Source: Daedaleopsis sinensis (Eukaryota; Basidiomycota; Agaricomycetes; Polyporales; Polyporaceae). From it: 64,000 nt of DNA. The position numbers and the translations under genes are program-made. Under the pieces are notes generated by a model. The model did no database searches. It saw nothing but the letters and a program-made list of their open reading frames with translations, and was not told where the DNA came from. The stretch lies in the NCBI GenBank assembly GCA_033807695.1, contig CM066307.1:1426001-1490000 (forward strand), read 5' to 3'. Position 1 is the stretch's first letter; each line of letters opens with the position of its first letter. This document shows positions 12,601 through 23,562 of this stretch, piece by piece.

Positions 12601-14024
12601 TGTCGACTTACGTGAGCGCCGCACACGATGAGCTCAGTTGTATATTTTAGGATGCCTTCTGTCGAGAAGGCCGTCGGAATCTGAATGTTAACCTTAGCGA
12701 CAATACCATCGAGCGTTGTCTGCATCTCCGGCTTATTCTGCTCCTTGCGCTTGGCCCTCTCCCGCTCTTCCCTCACGTCCTTCGGGACGCACCGCCAGTT
12801 CTCTTCGACCTCCTGATCGCGACAACGGCGGCTATATTCCTCGTAATGGGCAGATGCGATATGAGCACGGAGCGTCGAATTGCCGCCCTTGTACCAGCCA
12901 GCCCGCGAGCCCTTTTGCTTCTTGGTGGTCTTGCTATGACTGCAAATCCAACAGTAAGTGACTAGTAATACACCTGCAGGAACACATAGCTGGGTACTAA
13001 CCGGCATATCTCGCACCAGCGCCCCTCCTCCTCTGCGCCCTCACCTTTCGAATTCACGAACTTGACTGTGACCTTGCCGCTAAACACGGTCAAAAGGTCG
13101 CGGGTCATATCCGCCTTCATACGAGTCTTTCGCCCTGGCGCCCCGATCTCCTCATCGGAATCCGATAGGATCTGTTACAGACATGTGAGTATCAAGCCCG
13201 CTGACTCTATTCGAGCTGCACACTGAATAGGAGTATTATGGCATACCTCAATAGGACTTTGTGTCCCACCACCATCTTTTCCGCTCTCTGTGCGACCGTC
13301 TCCATCACCTCCATCGCCGCTGGCCTCGCCGTCACTACCACGACCCTCCTCATCCGAAGCCGCTTGGTGTGGTCCTCCCTCAAAGTCACTCCCACTCTTT
13401 GTAGAAGGGGGTCCTTTTGCCTTGCGCCTTTTGGCTAGCTGTGCATCCAGCTCCTTCGCCTTCTCTGTGCGCCGTATTGACCGTTTGCCTTTTCTAGGCT
13501 CTACCTCTGGTTCCGACTCGCTTGACTCCGAGCGTGCCCGCTTGCTGCTTTTGCCACGCGCTGAGGATCCGCTGGTGTGACTGGGGCCCATTCTGAGTGG
13601 GAAGCAAGCGAGTGTGAGAGATAGAAGTCGAGGATGTGGGAAGGTGGCAGAGGGGTTGATGGGTACTAGCACAAGGGACGCCAAATAAGATCATTTGTCA
13701 CTCTGTTACACTGTGACCGAACACCCGCAGGATGTTTGACCCCCCAGACTAAGTTGTGCTTACTGGTGTACTTAGTGACTCATAAGTCAGTAGCTTATAA
13801 TATCTTTGAGGCTGCTTTCTATTAGCGATAACCGGTCCAAATATGCGGTCAATGACCGGTCCCAACCGGTCACACCGGTTGTCATTAGAAGTCCCGTACA
13901 ATGTGACCGTGACCGAACCGGTAACCGAACCGTTACATGACTGGACTGCTACAGGTTATAGCCGGTCCTGTCACGGTCATCCTGCGGTCATTGACCGGTC
14001 CCAGGACCGGACCACACATCACTA
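9697..14024 (-). mobile_element. hAT-family DNA transposon, 4.33 kb, apparently complete
   Basis: Terminal inverted repeats begin TAGTGATG and end CATCACTA and are flanked by perfect 8-bp duplications. The subterminal 200 bases at both ends (about 9720-9906 and 13830-14010) are packed with ACCGGTC/GACCGGT motifs, resembling the clustered transposase-binding sites of hAT elements. The interior carries one multi-exon transposase gene with no obvious breaks. Structure and intact duplications argue for recent insertion, possibly still mobile. Confidence 0.92.
10002..13591 (-). CDS. hAT transposase
   Basis: A multi-exon gene whose product should cut and paste the surrounding transposon. The N-terminus is Ser/Asp/Glu/Lys-rich and charged (MGPSHTSGSSARGKSSK). 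A BED-type zinc finger follows around 12840-13080 (CEIC, then HIASAHYEEY). The RNase-H-like core shows GWDMWTAGHTSDAYLG, holding the first catalytic Asp, and HITNDSASNNGT with the second conserved Asp and NN pair. The C-terminal dimerisation region includes VGVESLFSRG and SRIHPDLFEQLQCL. The stop is at 10002-10004. At least eight short introns are needed to connect the exons. I see no frameshift, but exact splice sites were not all resolved. Confidence 0.88.
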
Positions 14025-14032
14025 GTACTCGT
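14025..14032. repeat. hAT target-site duplication, right copy
   Basis: GTACTCGT immediately follows the element end CATCACTA and matches the left copy base for base. Confidence 0.92.
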
Positions 14033-14800
14033 AAAATGTGGACTCGGGGACTTCGCTAGAGCCGCCGTACATCTGCGCAGGTGTCTGCGGAGAGACCGTT
14101 TCGGTCTTCTTGAAGTATGGTAACATAGAGTCCCAGTTCCATCCTGTTGCGCCAAGCTATCCCAGTGTCAGCAAAAGTGGCTGTGTGCGAAGGTATGAAA
14201 TGCGCTCACGGTTTCCCAGATGTCATATTCCTGCGCCGACCCTCTGTCCCATGCCATGAAGTTGAGCCCACTTGAACCGCCGAGCATCTTTCCACGAGAA
14301 TAGAAGACGCTGGCATTGTTCAGTCCAGACTGGGGGACCGTCGAGAAGTTCCAGTCGAAGTCAGGGTTGCCGATAGCCTGCCCGAAGAACTCTACAACGC
14401 ATCATTAGGAGACGAACTCGTAGGTATTGAACCCGGAAATGGCCGTGGACAGGATCACTCACCGGGTGTGTCGACGAGAGGCTCATCCTTGTGGTATACG
14501 CCAGCTTCGACAACCGCGACAGTCACGTCGGGATCTTCGGTCAAGCGGGCGGCGACCACAAGGCCCGCAGTCCCTCCACCTAATGGCGTCAGACGGTCAG
14601 TGTGAGATTAGCAGCTGCAGTCTACATGACCCTACCTATCACGACGTAGTCAAATTCTCTGTCGCTGTCTAGAGTGTAACGTGCACGTGGAGCATGAGTG
14701 AAGCAAGCTGGAGAGTATTGCGTTTATACCTACCTCTGATGGAAGGAAGGGCACAAGCAAGAGTGCATAGTAGGAGAAGAGCCGAAGTGAGTTTCAGCAT

Positions 14801-16798
14801 TACGACCGCGTTAATTAGTGTTGGTGTATCGCAGCTTAGGTCCTGGGGCTGCCGTCTTATATACACCGGTGAGCAGCGGCTTCAGTACACACACACACCG
14901 CAAGGTTAAATGTTATACCGCGAATTTCACCGGACTCGGAGACTGCGACGGCAGTCACCCCGTCTAGGTACGAACTGCCATGGCCAACGTAACTTACGCA
15001 CCGGGCGGAACACCAACTTGACCGAGAAACGTTTCGCATACTCCCAATACACGCGCAATTACCAATCGTTGCACGACAAAACTCCCGAATACGGAGAAAG
15101 AGTCCGGGTGCGGTGCCTAAGTCGCGACCGACGGAGGTGTAAGTCGGCTTGCAAATCATTCGGCTACCTGTTGAAATTACGCACCTACTCCCTGATGGCG
15201 GAACTGCTGTGAGACGTCCAGTAGACTCCTCATGAGAGAATGACCCTCTGAAACTCGGCCGAGGCGATGTAAGCTTATGCTGCGAACTGTCATGATGCAA
15301 GTGTTGTGGATTGGCGGTCAGCGGCGTCGTCGACTCGTCTCAGAGACATTGGGACTGGAAGTATGTGTGCTTACCATTACTCTGAGCGGCAGGGTCAATT
15401 ACGAGACGAGACATGATCCTGTCTGCAGGACTCCGATACCGTCCGGAACTATGCCTCCCCTCGAACGAGGCTGACTAACCATCCTGAACTAAGTTCCTCA
15501 GTCACCGGCTACCGCGACAGTCACGGCTGGCCTGAACAGGGGGGCTCCCTGCCGCCTCTCACTCTTCGATTGTCGCACGATGCTCCGTTGCAGAACAGCG
15601 GCTTCCTGTAGTGAGATCGCCAGACATTTCAAATGAGGGAACAACCTAGCGTAACGAGCGCAGGTCCAAGTGATGCGCAAGCGTTTGCGTGTGACAAAAG
15701 GTGACGGACAGGCATGGCGAGCAGGACCCGGAACCCGGGGTAGTCGGAGTCATCCGGTTGCAAAAGAGCAACATCGAGACTATCGAGAAGGATAGTGAAT
15801 CCAGCGGGAGAGCGAGATCGACGTCGAAAGCAGTAATGTGGAGGATGCTATAGACCCTGTTGAATTCTAGTCTTGAATTGAAAGCCTACTTATCGATGTC
15901 AGAGATCGACTGTCAGGGGAGTCGTATCACGAGAAGTCAGATGGTTTGCTATTTGGCACGGTACGCGGGAGGAAGGGGGAGGGAACTCACTCAGAGAAAT
16001 TTGCAGTGGCCAAACTTGTAGAATTTCTGCGAATGATGATTGCTCCCGCGATAGGCGTTTTAGGTTGGATAGTAAGTAGTATGTGGGAAAAGAGGGGGTA
16101 TTCGGATCTAATGCGCCAGAGACGACAAAGTGGATGATGTAGGCCGGTCCTTGCAGAGTTCATCGAAGATATGGTCCCAGATAGGCTCGGGCAGTGGTAC
16201 AGCAACCCACATCTAAGTCCTGCAGTCCGGATCCGGAGTGGCACACATATTCAGTGGTTTAAGGCAGGAGGTAACGTTGTGACCAAGGCTATCACAAATA
16301 CATGTGGGCGTTGACTGAAGAGAAATAACAAATGCGTTCGAACCTGGTTCAGACAGCCGGGCGCGGCGCACACTGTTTGTCACTGTTTGTCGCAGGGGGC
16401 GCGCCTCGACATCCCCATCCCCATTCGGACAAGTTCGTTCCATGAAAACCTAACAATCACTTATTAGCATGTGCTTAGCGTGCATATAGGATGGCTACAT
16501 ATGGGGAGCGGAAGGTTTACTGATACACTGGTACAATGAACGAATGTGGAGATATACAGCAGAAGAAAGTCCGAACAGCAAAGGAAGGAAGTCCATAGGA
16601 GGATCGTATGGATACAGAAGGAGCGTGAATAGCATGTGCGGCGCTACTGATATAGATGCAGTGTCAAATCACGAACCGAAGCAGTTAGAAGAAGTCATCA
16701 TCGTCGTTAGAATAGAAGGGAACACAGGGAACCGTAAGTTTCGCAAGGTATCTGCGAAATTTGCCTGTGGACAAATTTGTATCATGCGTACGACTCGG
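14801..16798. other. Intergenic, no supported gene
   Basis: This is the promoter side of the GMC pseudogene and the 3' side of the zinc-finger gene. Only short overlapping open frames are present, none with a recognisable motif. A GC-poor, transposon-remnant origin is possible but unproven. Confidence 0.5.
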
Positions 16799-17756
16799 TT
16801 ATGAAAGTGAGTATACGCACTGTACGAACGTTCGGATCGAGCATATGGAGCAGGAGAACGGAAGTAGCGTCGACGGGTCCGACCCTCGACCGAATGGCCC
16901 ATATCCATGAATGAATCGTAGCGCGGCGCAGAGTAAAACCTGCTGAGGTAGCTGTGTTAGCAACGAGTTAGCTCGCATACTCTTAACACGACGTACACTT
17001 GTCGATGATCGAGATCGTGGATAGCGAGATGCGAGGCGAGGTCTCTGATAGTAGGAAGGATGCTACGACAGCCCGGACGCTGGCAGGGAATGTCGCGATA
17101 GCCTCCGCTCTGAACAGCCATCAGGTATGCTTCCTTGGTCTGCATAAATCGACGTCAGAGCCACAACAAGGAAAGAGGGAAGGCATATCACTCACAGCAC
17201 GATCCATCGCATGCGCCCGCGAGTCCCTGTAGCGCAGCCGTGGACCGGACTGCGAGCTAAGGTAGGTCTCTCCGGAGGTAGTCCTCGACCTGGTCCCAGA
17301 CGAATAGTATCCATCGGCGTTGGGCACCTGAAGGTAAGTGACAGACGAGGCTGCAGTTGCGGTCGGGTCGTCCGAGGTCTGCGACGCTCTGTACCGCGCG
17401 ACGATCTCTTGCGCGGGGCTGCTGTTCCTGGACCTCATGGTCGGTTGTCTGTTCTGCATCCAGCGGGACGCACGCGAGCGCGACATGGACCATGTGCTGT
17501 CGTCGTCGTCATCGTCGTCGAGCATCCCAGAGAGGGGGTCGCTGTTGAAGACCACGCCGTATCGTTTCCTCCGGTCAGGACTCCTGAGCTGCTTCGGCTG
17601 CCTAGCACGTCTAGGGGCAGGCGGCATGGGCTGCTGGGGCATGGGCCTGCTGATTGCGCGCATTGGCATTGGGGTGTTGGCCATGGACATCCCGAGGTGG
17701 GTGTGCAAGTAGGGGTATCCCGAGGGATGATACGCGTAGTAGGGAGAGCGAGACAT
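16799..17756 (-). CDS. C2H2 zinc-finger protein
   Basis: Exon 1 (17756-17196) encodes a Met/Pro- and Arg/Ser-rich disordered region opening MSRSPYYAYHPSGYPYLH, with a run of seven Asp at about residues 77-83. Exon 2 (17139-16999) carries a C2H2 finger with spacing C-x4-C-x12-H-x3-H (PCQRPGC...ASHLAIH). The intron between them is canonical GT-AG and phase 0. The C-terminal exon is uncertain: a stop at 16799 is one reading, and a further intron leading to an end near 16690 is another. It is probably a DNA-binding regulator. It is divergent to COQ4 sequence, and its 5' end is duplicated in decayed form at 32.6 kb. This copy looks like the functional one. Confidence 0.72.
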
Positions 17757-18940
17757 CGCGCGCAGAGGTAGGGAAGAGTAGGGTAGTGCAGCAGCTCACC
17801 GAGTGCGGGAAGATAAGCATTATAAGGCCACCAGCACAGGCGGTGTGGGCCGGAAGGCCACTGAGAAGACCGCACGGAGATCACTCTCACAAGCATCTGT
17901 GAGCTCGAAGACGTCAGCAGCAGAGGTGGCCCAGGTTCGACGATCGGGTAGGGACAGGCCTTGGGCCACCGGGCGCACACCGTCCAAAATCAGATCCAAA
18001 GGGCGGCACTAGTAGCCATACGCAGCGCCGGTTGCCGTCCCGGCCACAGGCAGAGCGAGTGAGCAGAACATCATAGCCATAGAGTCGCAGAGCCCCGGTA
18101 TGTTTTGATAGCTGTAGCAGCCGGCAGCGAGAATCTGCAGTGAACTCGACATAGCTCGACATGGAGGTCGCTGTGCAAGAGGCGGAGTGCTTGGAGACGC
18201 CCATTCCGGGCCAGCCACAGCAGGCCACAGCCGGGCGTTCCCAGCTCGCGACGCGTCCCGCCACGGTCCTCGTCCTTGCTTGCCTCGAGCGGTCATCTCG
18301 TATACACTCTCTCGGACCGACTGGGTGCTCATGTCGCTCGCATCTGCTTCGCTACGTGTCTCACGACGCACAGTGCGATCTCTCTTCACTCTCGCGCCGG
18401 CAAACGCTGCTCTTCGACCGCAACACCGGTGGCAATCCCGTTCAGTTAACACCCAGCCGGCGTACGAGGGCCACATCCCGCTGAACTGGTTCGAACATGA
18501 GTTCCTCACCCTGGGCTCCGCCTTCATGGCTCTCGCCAATCCGCGAAGGGCAGGTGCGTCCATATGCGTGGCTGGAGTGGGTCGCCGAGCATGACCCGCC
18601 AGTCTCCCAGATATGGTCGCTGCTCTCGGGGACCTGACCTCTGGCCCGGTGCTTCCGTGACTGCGCGGCAGAATGCTGGAGAGCCCCGAAGGACGGCAGA
18701 TTCTCTAGGAAAGGCCGAGGATCCACTCTAACACGGTCAATTTGAACAGGCTCGCGCTCCTTCCGGAGGGAACCTTTGGCCACGCATATGTCACTTGGCT
18801 CTAACGGTGCGGCGTCACCCCGGACACGCGCGAACCAGTATGTTTTCTCTGACTGTATCATGCCTTTGACGTAATCCTGCGCTCAACGCGCATACGCGAC
18901 TCTTTCCCCGTCCTCTGAAGCTGAGCACCGCCGTATCACA
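17690..18940 (+). repeat. Segmental direct repeat, copy 1
   Basis: This covers the start of the C2H2 gene, the divergent promoter and the first two exons of COQ4. It matches 32680-33930 at high identity over about 1.1 kb (17757-18840 is nearly identical), fading inside COQ4 intron 2. Orientation is the same in both copies. It marks the left border of the accessory island. Confidence 0.93.
18331..18837 (+). pseudogene. COQ4 5' fragment, decayed duplicate
   Basis: The fragment carries the mitochondrial leader and the first two exons of COQ4 (MSLASASLRVSRR; HIPLNWFEH; LGSAFMALANPRRAG). Relative to the intact copy at 33.3 kb it has two in-frame stops in exon 2: TGA at 18658-18660 (Arg codon CGA to TGA) and TAG at 18706-18708 in place of a Lys codon. 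The third exon, with the HDxxH metal-binding motif, is missing. Sequence beyond the exon 2 donor is unrelated after about 18940. It is a non-functional by-product of the duplication. Confidence 0.92.
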
Positions 18941-20017
18941 GTCTGACTCACACAGATGTGCTGAAAGATTGCAGGGAGGATGGGGTAGATGGCTTAACCC
19001 CATCTGACAAATCCCCCCGCTCTTCGATATCGCGTCCGCAAAGTGTGCTCTACGGAATGTACGTTCGTGTTTTGTCTATGCCTTGGATCGTAGGATACTA
19101 CGCTTACATGACACCTATTCTACCCACAGCATATACGACACCAACCTGTTAACAGAACTGGCTGTGTATGAAGGGGTATAACTCCATCAGTTATTCGTGA
19201 GCTCCCGTATCCTCGACCGCTACGGCATTTGCTCATCGAGATATAGCCAGGCGATCTCTGGCACAGTGCTCTTAGGGAGTTCTCGCTCAAAAGCCAATCT
19301 TTTGGAGTCTTCCAAATATGTTTCCCTTGTCGGACAACGCGCTTTGTATGCGACTATGAACGGATCGGAGTGTCGTCGAGCTGTAGGCCAGTTCATTATA
19401 AGTCGACTACCTCCAAACGCGATATCATCTGACAATGCGTACCTATAGCAGCGTGTAAGCTGTGGTATCCCATCCGTCTGTGCGTGCTGATGACTATATC
19501 TCCTACAATGCGAGGTAAGTACTGTCCAATAAATTCAGAACGTCGGTAACACTCGGATCATTGACACAGACGGAACGAGTGGAAGTTACCTCAACTCATC
19601 AAAGTACGATAGGAGCGTTGAATAACTACCTTCTTAAACTCACAGTCCTTGGAGCTGCCATACGTAGCGCGTACCAGTGGCTAAACAAACCTTCCCCTCC
19701 GGACACGTTATTACGGGCCAGGTACATACGGGCCAAGAAGTCTGAGTACCGGCAGTCAACCTTATCTATGCCGTGACCCTTGGTCTCATACTTGTCAAGA
19801 CCGTAGCGTTGGTCCGCGGCACTGCTCGACAATGACTGTCCGACTTTATGAGGCAGTGTAGAATGCGTTGCAGCACACGAGAGCGTCCGTATAACAATGT
19901 TTTCGTAGACGTCAAGTATGTATCATGGTCGTGTCCACCGTTCTACCCTTTCCGACGAGTGACATGGGTGTGTAATGGCATGAGCTCGAGACTCAGAACG
20001 TCTGTACATTAAGTGAC
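18941..20017. other. Unassigned stretch at the left edge of the island
   Basis: Two minus-strand frames (19220-19435 and 19626-19832) have protein-like composition, for example RYSDFLARMYLARNN and RLAFERELPKSTVPEIAWLYLD. They could be exons of one unrecognised gene, but I could not link them with credible splice sites or name a family. Confidence 0.35.
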
Positions 20018-21276
20018 TCAAACATCTTCCTTCAACGACAGGTCAGGTTTCGAACCGAGGGTAACGGATCCAGTGTCATTTGTGATGCCTGAAGTGGCCA
20101 TGGACGTCAGAGCAATGCTTTGCGTTCCCCTCTGTCCTCCCGGGGAGCGGAACTTGATCGACTGCTCTGTCATGCCACGAGTTGACGGCTTCGAAGAGAC
20201 TGCTCGACCGGTGGCAACGCGCAGGATGATGACTTCAGGACTGATACACTACGAGGACTGTGAGAAACAAATCATGTGAATTGTGGATGTCAGTGTCACG
20301 TACCATGATCTGCGCGAGGACAGGAAGAACAAGGTTCTGCACGTTGCTGTTTCGAGCGTATGTGATGATGAAGATGAGTCCAGTGATCGCGTACGGCATG
20401 GCCGACTCTACGAGCATGGTGGCGACGGATATATATGTCTCGCTGTGTCTTGCTCCTATCGTCGTCTTCATCTTGTGACTCATATAAAGCAGTCGGCTCA
20501 CGAGCAGGAGCGTGAGCAGGATGTTGAGCGATATAGAGATGGTGAGGTATGGTAGGGTGAACTGGACGGCAGTCTTAGTCCAAAGGGATGCATCCGGGCG
20601 CGACGCTTGGAAGATGACCATGATAGACATGGCTATGAAGATATATGAGCAGTGAGCACAGGTGCAACATGGAATGGCCATGGGCGAAGGAGGGTAGTCC
20701 ACTCACCGGTAGAAGCGAGATAGATGATGACCGGAAAGACAATGATCCACACGGTGTTCCAGACAACATACGTCCTCCAGAGCTGGTGACCGCAGTTAGT
20801 ACGAATTGCGCACATTCATAGTGAGAGCACGTACAAGAAGGCCATCTGCAAGGAAGTTGGCTACTATGTACGAAGTGTTGCCAAGCGTATTGACCCAGTA
20901 GCTATAGAAGGCGAAGAACCACGCATTCGGTCCTCCAGGATAAGCACGGTTGTCGATAAACTCGAGCTGGTTCATCTTCGTGTTGCATCCGACATTGATT
21001 GTGGCCATCACAAACAAGAGTGTGATGAAGGTGAGGAGCCACACGCTGCGGCGTCGGGAGGATGGCTCGCGATGCATAGCTCTAGCCATATGATAGAAAC
21101 ATTCTGCGAATACTGCAACATGAACGCCTGTGAGAGCAGTTAGCTTGAGGAACACTGTATATGTGACGACAGAGGTCACCGTAGGCCACGCCGCCTAGAA
21201 CTGCGCCCACAAAGTTGGATTTCTCCAACCAGAGATCAGAGCTGTTTTCGTCTGGAGGAGAGTACGGGTTAGACAT
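20018..21276 (-). CDS. Multi-pass membrane protein, basidiomycete family
   Basis: A split gene starting at 21276 (MSNPYSPPDENSSDLWLEKSNFVG) and ending at 20018-20020. The product has about seven hydrophobic segments, among them VWLLTFITLLFVMATINVG, TVWIIVFPVIIYLAST, and YLTISISLNILLTLLL. A charged, Ser/Thr-rich cytoplasmic tail follows. This layout, with the early motif LWLEKSNFVGAVLxGVAYG and the loop PGGPNA, matches a large receptor-like family expanded in mushrooms whose ligands are unknown. The last exon is joined by inference. It lies inside the repeat-bracketed island, transcribed away from the hydrolase gene. Confidence 0.8.
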
Positions 21277-22099
21277 GAGGAGCGCTGGAATCCTTGCGAG
21301 ACGGCGTGAGTGGTAGTACTCGTGAGGCGACTTTGCGTGGCGAACGTTCGTAGCAGCCCGGGCACCTATTTATTTCGAAGTGCTAGCTGTCATGATTGGC
21401 ACGATGCATAGTATGCCAATGATCATGATGCTAGGTCCACTACCATGTAGAACGGCGTGTGTTTGTGATGTCCTCTAGCAGGCAAGGCTATGCCTGTGGG
21501 CCCGGTTCAATCTGCCACGGCGGTGTGACGGAAGCTGTGTCTTACCTCGTGTTAATCATGGACACAGATCTGAGGAGATTGCAGACATCACAGTCTAGGT
21601 AATGAGCTAACCTTGAAAAGGAGGACGGAGCGCTGGCTCACTCTTCGAAAGCGCTCTAAGTGGGGTTCTGTTTCTAATAGTTCTGTCCACTACCACTCAT
21701 GGTCGCATGAACGTTCAACATGGCAGCTCCCGGCTCCTCCATTCCTCGTATCCTGAAACTCCATCTGCATTCTGGTACTTCATCTGCATCCTGGGACTCC
21801 ATCTGCATCGATAGAAGTAACAACCGCATGAGCGGCGTACAACATTTAACACTGCCAGCAGTTCCGGTGTCTCTATTCCCCCCATCCTGGTCCATCTGCA
21901 TCGATAAAGTAGGATCTACTCTTCGTATCACTCACGCTCACACGCCTGACGGATTGTTCCGCCGATAGAGACCTCTTTCCCACTGGCACAAACGCGAGTT
22001 TGCCACCCGGTCTGAGTCCTCTAGCTTGCCCCAGACCCTCGTTTCAAGATCCCTCCCTGTCTGTCCTTCATCGACCTAGCCCACCGACACACACACAAG
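21277..22099. promoter_or_regulatory. Divergent promoter region with short repeats
   Basis: This is the intergenic region between the membrane-protein gene and the hydrolase at 22100. Between 21770 and 21907 the phrase CCATCTGCAT recurs at least three times, twice extended to TCCATCTGCATCGATA (about 21796 and 21890). These could be regulator-binding sites or a simple-repeat remnant. An inverted ATTGGCA/TGCCAAT pair lies near 21396-21420. Confidence 0.35.
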
Positions 22100-23127
22100 A
22101 TGGAAGGCGAACTCGAATTCAAGGTTGCCAGTGTCGAAAATGCGTGCAAGACGTGGTACAAGGTTTTCGGAGACACCAAGTCCACGACCCGCCGCCCGCT
22201 AGTAGTCCTCCACGGCGGACCAGGAGTCGTTCACAACTACCTTCTCCCGCTCGCCGACCTCGCTGAGACCCACTCCATTCCCGTCGTCTTCTACGATCAG
22301 CTCGGGAACGGGAGGTCTACGCACCTTCCTGAGAAGAGCGGAGACACCTCGTTCTGGACGGAGGAGCTGTTCATTGAGCAGCTCAAGGCCCTCGTCAACC
22401 ACCTCGGCATCCAGGATGGCTTCGACATCGCTGGCCACTCGTGGGGCGGCATGCTCGGGGCTCGCTTTGCGACGACCCACCCAAAAGGCTTGCGCCGCCT
22501 CGTGATCGCGAACTCCCCTGCAAGCATGAAGTTGTGGGTCGAGGCTGCAAACCGTCTTCGATCTCAGCTGCCTGACGAGGTCCAAGTAGGTCTTATCCCC
22601 AACTATTATGCGCAGTAGCCGTGAACAAAGTTATTGCAGGCTACTCTAGACAAGCACGAGGCAGACGGGACGACCGACTCGAAGGAGTACCATGAGGCGG
22701 TGGGCGTATTCTATGCACGCCATGTCTGTCGTCTCGACCCGATGCCCGCACAGCTGGTGGAGTCGTTCCAGGCAATAGAGCAAGATCCAACCGTTTATAT
22801 GACAATGTATGTGATGCGTTGTGTATATCACCTATCCTCATTGAACTCAAGTCGTATCTCGGGTACTCTAGGAACGGTCCATCCGAGTTTCATATCACCG
22901 GATCGCTGAAGACCTGGTCGATCCTCGATGACATACACAAGATCGAGGTTCCCACCCTGCTGCTGAACGGTCGCTACGACGAGGCTCAGGATAGTGTCAT
23001 CGCGCCATACTTCTCCATTCCGAAGGTCAAATGGTTCACATTTTCCGAGAGTAGCCACACGCCACAGTACGAGGAGAGGGAGAGCTACATGCAACGCCTC
23101 GGGGACTTTCTAACTCTGGAGCTCTAA
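22100..23127 (+). CDS. Proline iminopeptidase-like alpha/beta hydrolase (1)
   Basis: Three exons: 22100-22585, 22640-22806 and 22872-23127. The product has the S33 hallmarks: an oxyanion motif LHGGPGVVHNY, the nucleophile elbow GHSWGGM (Ser), an acid region NGRYDEAQD and a catalytic-His region SSHTPQYEE. Length is about 302 residues, normal for the family, with no signal peptide, so it is probably cytosolic. Family members release N-terminal residues, often proline, or hydrolyse small amides. It is about 45-50% similar by eye to the other two hydrolases here, more diverged than they are from each other. Its own substrate cannot be read from sequence. Confidence 0.9.
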
Positions 23128-23562
23128 ATGTTCTGTACCCTTGTAAGTCAGTGAACGGTAGTACGTCGCATAGGATATCTGTATCAGGACGAAGATTCAT
23201 AGTTCGCGAGAGAAATTAGACTGCTTGGGATCGGCTTGCTCTTCAAGCTTCAAAGCTTCAACGTTTCAACAACGAGAGCGACTACAGCCCGAGATACCCA
23301 TTTACCCACTTGGTGTACGTGTATACATTTAACGACTTCGGACAGAAAGCGATATAGCTTGAGGGTGCTGAAGCGTTGCAGTTGTAATCACGGTCTGTGC
23401 CATATTTCTCGGACACTTGTGACGGGTCGAATTGCCGGCGCCCTGAGAGCATGCAGCACCCTGATACTATATGGATCATCTATAAACCTTTTGCTCGCAT
23501 TTCGGTGGGCTAGATAAACAATAGCACGAAAGACTGCGCGACATTTCCAAAGCATCAGAAAC

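Larger units (their letters stand above)
8121..14800 (-). pseudogene. GMC oxidoreductase gene broken by two transposons
   Basis: The gene starts at 14800 with a secretion signal (MLKLTSALLLL), followed by the FAD-binding motif VIGGGTAGL and the GMC signature LGGSSGLNF. It runs to about 14033, is split by the hAT element, and resumes at 9688 with GSSGPVQ, TTPYVETLNALGIPTN, ATGVYN, VILAAG, TVQTPQLLELSG and LPGVGENLQ, ending near INSTDPLKAPIIDP at about 8150. Small introns are visible throughout. The C-terminal catalytic His region is absent before the second element and I could not find it beyond. Aryl-alcohol oxidase or a related secreted alcohol oxidase is the likely ancestor. The exons around the hAT insertion remain open, so inactivation looks recent. 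Confidence 0.9.
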
